In this document: piece by piece, positions 59,740 through 64,000 of the stretch | Position numbering within the stretch: the stretch's first letter is position 1 | Layout of the letters: each line of letters starts with the position of its first letter | DNA from: Cricetomys ansorgei | Lineage: Eukaryota > Chordata > Mammalia > Rodentia > Nesomyidae | Length of the DNA stretch: 64,000 nt | Assembly (NCBI GenBank): GCA_026225945.1 | Contig: JAMJFZ010001805.1 | Coordinates: 178,501-242,500 of the forward strand | Reading direction: 5' to 3' | The notes under the pieces: model-generated | Told to the model about the DNA's origin: nothing | The model's database searches: none | The model's input: only the letters and a program-made list of their open reading frames with translations | Program-made: the position numbers and the translations under genes

Positions 59740-60545
59740 TGGGTGTATGTGGCACATACCTATAAGGTCAGCGCTCAGGAAGCTGTGGCAAGAGGCTCTG
59801 GAGTTCAAAGCCAGCCTATACAATAAGACCCTGGCTCCAAAATACAACTTAAAATAATACATACGACTATGCAAAAATTAAGATTATAGGAGATGGCTCA
59901 GTGGATGAAGCGTTGGCTCTGCAAGTGTGAAAATCAGAGTTTCGATCCCCAGCACCCGAGGCAGGAAGGAGTGTCAGCCACCTGGAATCCCAGCAGACCT
60001 GAGGCAAACTGGCCACCTAAACTAACCAGAATCTGTGAACTTGGGTTCATGGAAACCCACCTCAATGAATACAGAGTGGTCCAGGCAGATGCTGATGCCT
60101 GCCTCTGGCCTCTGTATACACACATACACACATGCAATTTGCACCACGTGCATCAGAAAATTAAGATATAGAATAACTCAAAAGTTAAAGCTCTCAGGGC
60201 TGGAAAGATGATGGCCCAGCTGTGAAGAGTCCTCTTCCAGAGGATCTCAGGCCAGTTTTCAACATTCAACTCAGGCGACTCACAGCCACCTCTAATTCTA
60301 GCGCCATGGGGATCTGACGCCCCCTTCTGGCTTCTGAAGGCACTGCACTCACACCCACCAAAAGACTGAAATAACATACACATAATTTGTAAAAGTCTGT
60401 TTTGGTACTGAGACAGAGTCTCATTGTATAGCCCTGGCTGCCCTGAAAAATCACTAGACAGGCTAGGCTGATCTCAGATTCACAGAGATCCACCTGCCTC
60501 TGCCTTCCAACTGCTGGGATGAAAGGCATGAGCCAACAATTCAAG
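59740..60545. mobile_element. SINE cluster: B1-like (+), B4 (+), B2 (+), B1 (-)
   Basis: 59,740-59,850 ('tgtggcacatacctataagg'). B4 59,888-60,150 ('gatggctcagtggatgaagc'). B2 60,195-60,395 ('cttccagaggatctcaggcc'). Reverse B1 60,395-60,545 ('gtctcattgtatagccctgg', 'aactgctgggatgaaaggca'). Confidence 0.75.
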
Positions 60546-60662
60546 ATACAGGGCACTCAGCACAAAGATATGTGGAAAGACGGTCTCTGGCATCCCTGGT
60601 TTAAATTGGTTCCATCAGGAGTCAGGTGTAGACCGACTGGCGCATGCTTGCCTAGCATGCAC

Positions 60663-61030
60663 AGAGCTGGTGGTATTGCTCAGCTGTAGAGGACCTGCCT
60701 ATCGTGTAAGGCCCTGTGTTTGACTCCCAGAGCCAAAGGAAACTCCCAGATCTTAGTGGAAACTGCTACGTGGCATTTTATCATTAAAGTCAAACTGCTT
60801 TCCCAACACAAAGAAACAAAATGGAAAGATTTGTCTGTAGAATACCGTAGCACACATATCATGATGGTGCTTCTTCTTTACTTTTCTTTTCTTTTTTTAA
60901 AGACAGCACCTCATGTAGCCCAGGCTACTCCAAATTCACTATTTAGTCAAGGATGACCTTGAACTCCTGCCACCACTCCCAGGATCCCGAGATGCCATCC
61001 ACCATGCGGGTTGTACGTGCTGTTGAGGAA
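60663..61030. mobile_element. ID element (+) and reverse B4-type SINE (-)
   Basis: ID 60,663-60,735 ('ggtggtattgctcagctgta'). Reverse B4 60,895-61,030 ('cacctcatgtagcccaggct'). Confidence 0.65.
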
Positions 61031-61149
61031 GGATCACAGAGCTGCACGCACACCGGGCAAGCCCTTCTTGGAAAGCTTTGTTCAGTGTGTTTTTATCCTA
61101 TTCACACGCTTCCCTAACTCTTGGCCACGCACATCTCGCTACCTAATTG

Positions 61150-61430
61150 TCTTAGTAACTTTTCAATTTCTGTGACAAAACACCGAGGAACTTGTAAAAG
61201 AGTTTGGGGCAGAGGGAGCTCTCACACTTGCGGAAAGCGAGGCCGTGACCATCCCAGCGGGGGCACGGCTGCGGGCAGGTGGGCACAGTGCTGGAGCAGT
61301 AGCCGTGAACTTACGAGCTGAGAATAACCACGGTGCAAAAGAGAATGAACGCAATGATAGCAGCTCTGAGAACCTCAGCGGCCACCCCGGTGACACACCT
61401 CAACAAGCCCAAACCTCCTCGCCCTTTCCA
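61150..61430 (-). repeat. LTR-like dispersed family copy (diverged)
   Basis: 'cttagtaacttttcaatttc', 'tgtgacaaaacaccgaggaa' match the start of the reverse copies; the middle is GC-shifted. Confidence 0.55.
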
Positions 61431-61544
61431 AACAGGTCTACCAACTGAAAAACAAGCATAAATACAGTAGCCCATGGGGGCCATTCCCATCCAAACCATC
61501 GCACCACCAGCTTCATGGTGTCTCCGTGTCTTTCTTAAGTGTGT

Positions 61545-62740
61545 TTTTTCACTTTTGATAGTGCAGCTACATCATTTCTCCTCTGTATTGTCCACCTCCA
61601 CGCGCTCCTATGCAGCTCTCCTTGCTCTCTTCCAAGTTCATTGCCTCTCTTGCTTTTAATTGTTGCTACATGCATATATATATATATGCATATATAAATA
61701 CGCACACACATGTGCATATGTGTACACATACATTCACAAACGTAACCTGCTTAGCCTGAACAACTCGACTCACGTGCACGTCCTCAGGACCGTCTCCCAT
61801 GCCAGTGTCCCTAAATTGCCTGTGGCTCTGTACTCAGGATTGAAGCCTCGAAGACTTCCCTTTCCACTTGGCGTGTGTATTGTTCTTGTTCTGCGAGACT
61901 GTACAGGCGTAGCTTCTGACGTTGTTAGGAGACACACCCTCACAGCAACCTCTCTGATCCTCTGGCTCTTACAGCCTTCCCACTCCTTATTCCACGACAT
62001 CTCCTGAGCCTTGGGTGTTTTGTAGATGAGCCCACCAAAACTGGGCTTCACAACTCTGGGTTTTGATTGGTTTTCTGTAATGGTCTCCATCTGCTACAGA
62101 GAAGTTTCCTTGATAAGTGTTGAAGACTACATTTATCTGTGGGTATAAGGACAAGTGTTTCTAGATTGTTGTTAGGGGTTATGTTGGTTTAATAAAATAG
62201 TGGTTGCAGATTTTCTTCCATAACCATGAACTTACTAGTACTGAGTAGCTGGGTAGGTTTCTAGTACCAAGCATGGTCTTCCTCTTGTTGAGCAGGTCTT
62301 AAGACCATTAAGAGGACTCGCTGGTTGCCTTCAAGGCATGTGTGCCACTACTGGACCCTAAGGCTATCAGGCCATGCTGGCTGTTGTTGTGGTCCACAGG
62401 CTCCATAGCTGTTGATTACCTCTTCTCTTTGGAAGTTTGCATCCTGTCTTCCGGAAGCATGAAAACCAGTTCTGGGGGAAGAGGCATTCAGGTCAGTTCC
62501 AGCTCAGAGGCTTCTGGTCCCTTTCTCTGAAGTTCATGGTCTCTTCAGCAGTAAGGACTCCCCTTCAACCCTGAGGAGCAACCAAGGGCAATAGCAATAG
62601 GCTGTACGGTTTGGGGGTCTTTTGGACAGCCCTGACCAAAAACTCAAAAGAAATCTCATGCCTGGGAGTGGAGCTGCTACTAGTTGGTCTTCAGTGCTTG
62701 AGGGAAGTGTTGTCAGCCCAGAAGAAAAAATGTCATTTAA
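61545..62740 (-). mobile_element. Rodent L1 (Lx-type) 3' UTR relic, reverse
   Basis: On the plus strand it begins 'ttttgatagtgcagctacat' and contains 'gctacatgcatatatatata', 'gaggcctc'-like text, 'atcctctggctcttacagcc', 'ctgtaatggtctccatctgc' and 'tctgtgggtataaggacaag'. It is the reverse of a long L1 3' UTR. No intact ORF2 remains. Confidence 0.75.
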
Positions 62741-62804
62741 ACTATGTGTATATAGTTACTTATATGCAGGATTATGTGTTATATTATTATGTGTTGTTGT
62801 TACT

Positions 62805-62978
62805 ATTATTATTATTATTATTATTCTGTATTGATCTGCCTTACTAAAGAGGCTCCTCTTAGCTGGGTGGTAGTGGCAAGACTTTAATCCCAGCACTCAG
62901 GAGGCAGAGGCAAGCAGATAGATCTCTGTGAGCTCGAGGCCAGCCTGGTCTACACAGTGAGTTCCAGGACAGCCCTCT
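62805..62978 (+). mobile_element. (TTA)n microsatellite and truncated B1 SINE
   Basis: ATT repeats at 62,803-62,825, then a B1 at 62,858-62,978 ('tttaatcccagcactcagga', 'gtctacacagtgagttccag'). Confidence 0.9.
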
Positions 62979-63074
62979 CCCCATCTCCCTGACAGCCACT
63001 TGTCCTCAGCTGCTCCCCCTCTTTTGTTCCCCAATCCCACATCCTGCTTGCTTCCTAGTCCCATTTGACTGGAG

Positions 63075-63290
63075 TACTCTGTCATCCTCTTCCTAAGGCA
63101 GTGCATATCTTTAAATCTAAGGTGTGTTTCCTGTAGACAGCAGATAGATGGATTTCGTTTCTTGATCCATCGGGTCAGCCTGTATCTTTCAGTTGGAGAA
63201 TTGGGGCCATTGATATTTAAAGTTATTATTGGAATGTATTTGTTAGTTGTGGTCATCATGTTATTGATTTTTGATATTATTTGTGTTCTC
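63075..63290 (-). pseudogene. L1 ORF2 endonuclease N-terminus, truncated
   Basis: The minus-strand reading frame starting at 63,256 gives the first 55-60 residues of L1 ORF2p, including the TLNING and CLQETHL motifs that carry the catalytic Asn and Glu of the apurinic-type endonuclease. Homology stops near 63,090; the frame then runs into unrelated DNA and the B1 at 62,978. It is a dead fragment. Confidence 0.9.
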
Positions 63291-63835
63291 ACTGATACTT
63301 TATGTTTTAATAATTATGGCTTTGTATTTCTTTCCACGCTCTCTTTGCTGTGCTTATTTCTCTCTTAAGTCCAAAATACTGCTTCCTATAATTTTTTTTA
63401 GGTTTGGTTTGTTGGGGAAGAGAAGAGAGAGGGAGGGAAAAAAAAAAGAAAATCACCACCATAAAACAAACAAAAAAAACCCCTCCCTACACAGAGAGTG
63501 TTCATCAAGTCCCTGCAAAGGGAGTCAGACCTGGGCTACATAAAGTGTTCCCAAGCCGAGCCGGGGTAAGTGCCACCAGAGAACAGGCAAAGCAGACGGA
63601 GGAGCTGTGTCCAGGAGAAAAAGAAGCTGCTGGAGAGCTCACACCACAGTACGCAGCCAGACTCAGCCATATAACTGATGGGAAGACAATTGGATTGTGG
63701 GATACCCTGTTTTTAAATAACAACAGAAAAATAAACAAACAAAAACACACAGTATTCGTCACCACCAGCAATGAAAAGAACTAAAATGGAAAGTTTAAGT
63801 GTAAACACAACTAGTTTTTAAAAATTCATTTTAAT

Positions 63836-63954
63836 TTTAATTTTTGAGATTATAATATATATTTCCCTTGCTTTTTCTCCCTCCCAACCCTTCCATGTAC
63901 CCATCTCCAGTCTCCTGAAATTTATGGCCTCTTTCATCACTGTTACTGCACGTG

Positions 63955-63996
<42 letters not shown>
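63836..63996 (-). mobile_element. Rodent L1 3' end, reverse, with (CA)n, cut by the window end
   Basis: 'tttttgagattataatatat', 'cctctttcatcactgttact' correspond to the extreme 3' end of a rodent L1 on the minus strand. A (CA)n run occupies 63,961-63,994. Confidence 0.8.
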
Positions 63997-63998
<2 letters not shown>

Positions 63999-64000
63999 CC

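Overview
The window is mammalian nuclear DNA, almost certainly from a muroid rodent (mouse, hamster or vole type). It is packed with rodent SINEs (B1, B2/B3, ID, B4-type composites), rodent L1 tails, two URR1-type hAT elements and long CA and GATA arrays. Its only recognisable protein-coding gene is the 5' part of the insulin receptor gene, INSR, on the minus strand. The exact species cannot be told from the sequence alone; the signal peptide does not look identical to either mouse or human as I remember them.

Layout, in transcription order (right to left). 54.9-64 kb is upstream flank: old LINE and SINE debris, a L1 3' end relic (61.5-62.7 kb), the start of an antisense L1 ORF2 (63.1-63.3 kb), and a possible divergent non-coding terminal exon at 54,925-55,160. 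54.28-54.76 kb is a degenerate tandem repeat of about 69 bp. 53.48-54.27 kb is the TATA-less CpG-island promoter and 5' leader of INSR, with two upstream ORFs. Exon 1 coding sequence (53,489-53,588) encodes the signal peptide and the first mature residues. A second degenerate minisatellite (53.15-53.47 kb) lies just inside intron 1. Intron 1 is 20,960 bp. Exon 2 (31,977-32,528, 552 bp) encodes the L1 leucine-rich-repeat domain and the start of the cysteine-rich region. Everything from 31,976 down to 1 is intron 2; I did not see exon 3.

The two exons join in phase 1 and give an intact N-terminus of the receptor alpha chain. The introns hold the rest of the structure: a nested, nearly complete non-autonomous LTR retrotransposon at 3,698-5,289 with a 5-bp target duplication; a candidate minus-strand solo LTR at 40,664-41,895; about a dozen copies of an LTR-like dispersed family; several minisatellites (39 bp, 20 bp with a 40-bp higher order, 29 bp); a 1.08-kb GATA array and a 640-bp CA array. 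I found no novel protein system. The points most worth checking are repeat architecture and the INSR 5' leader.
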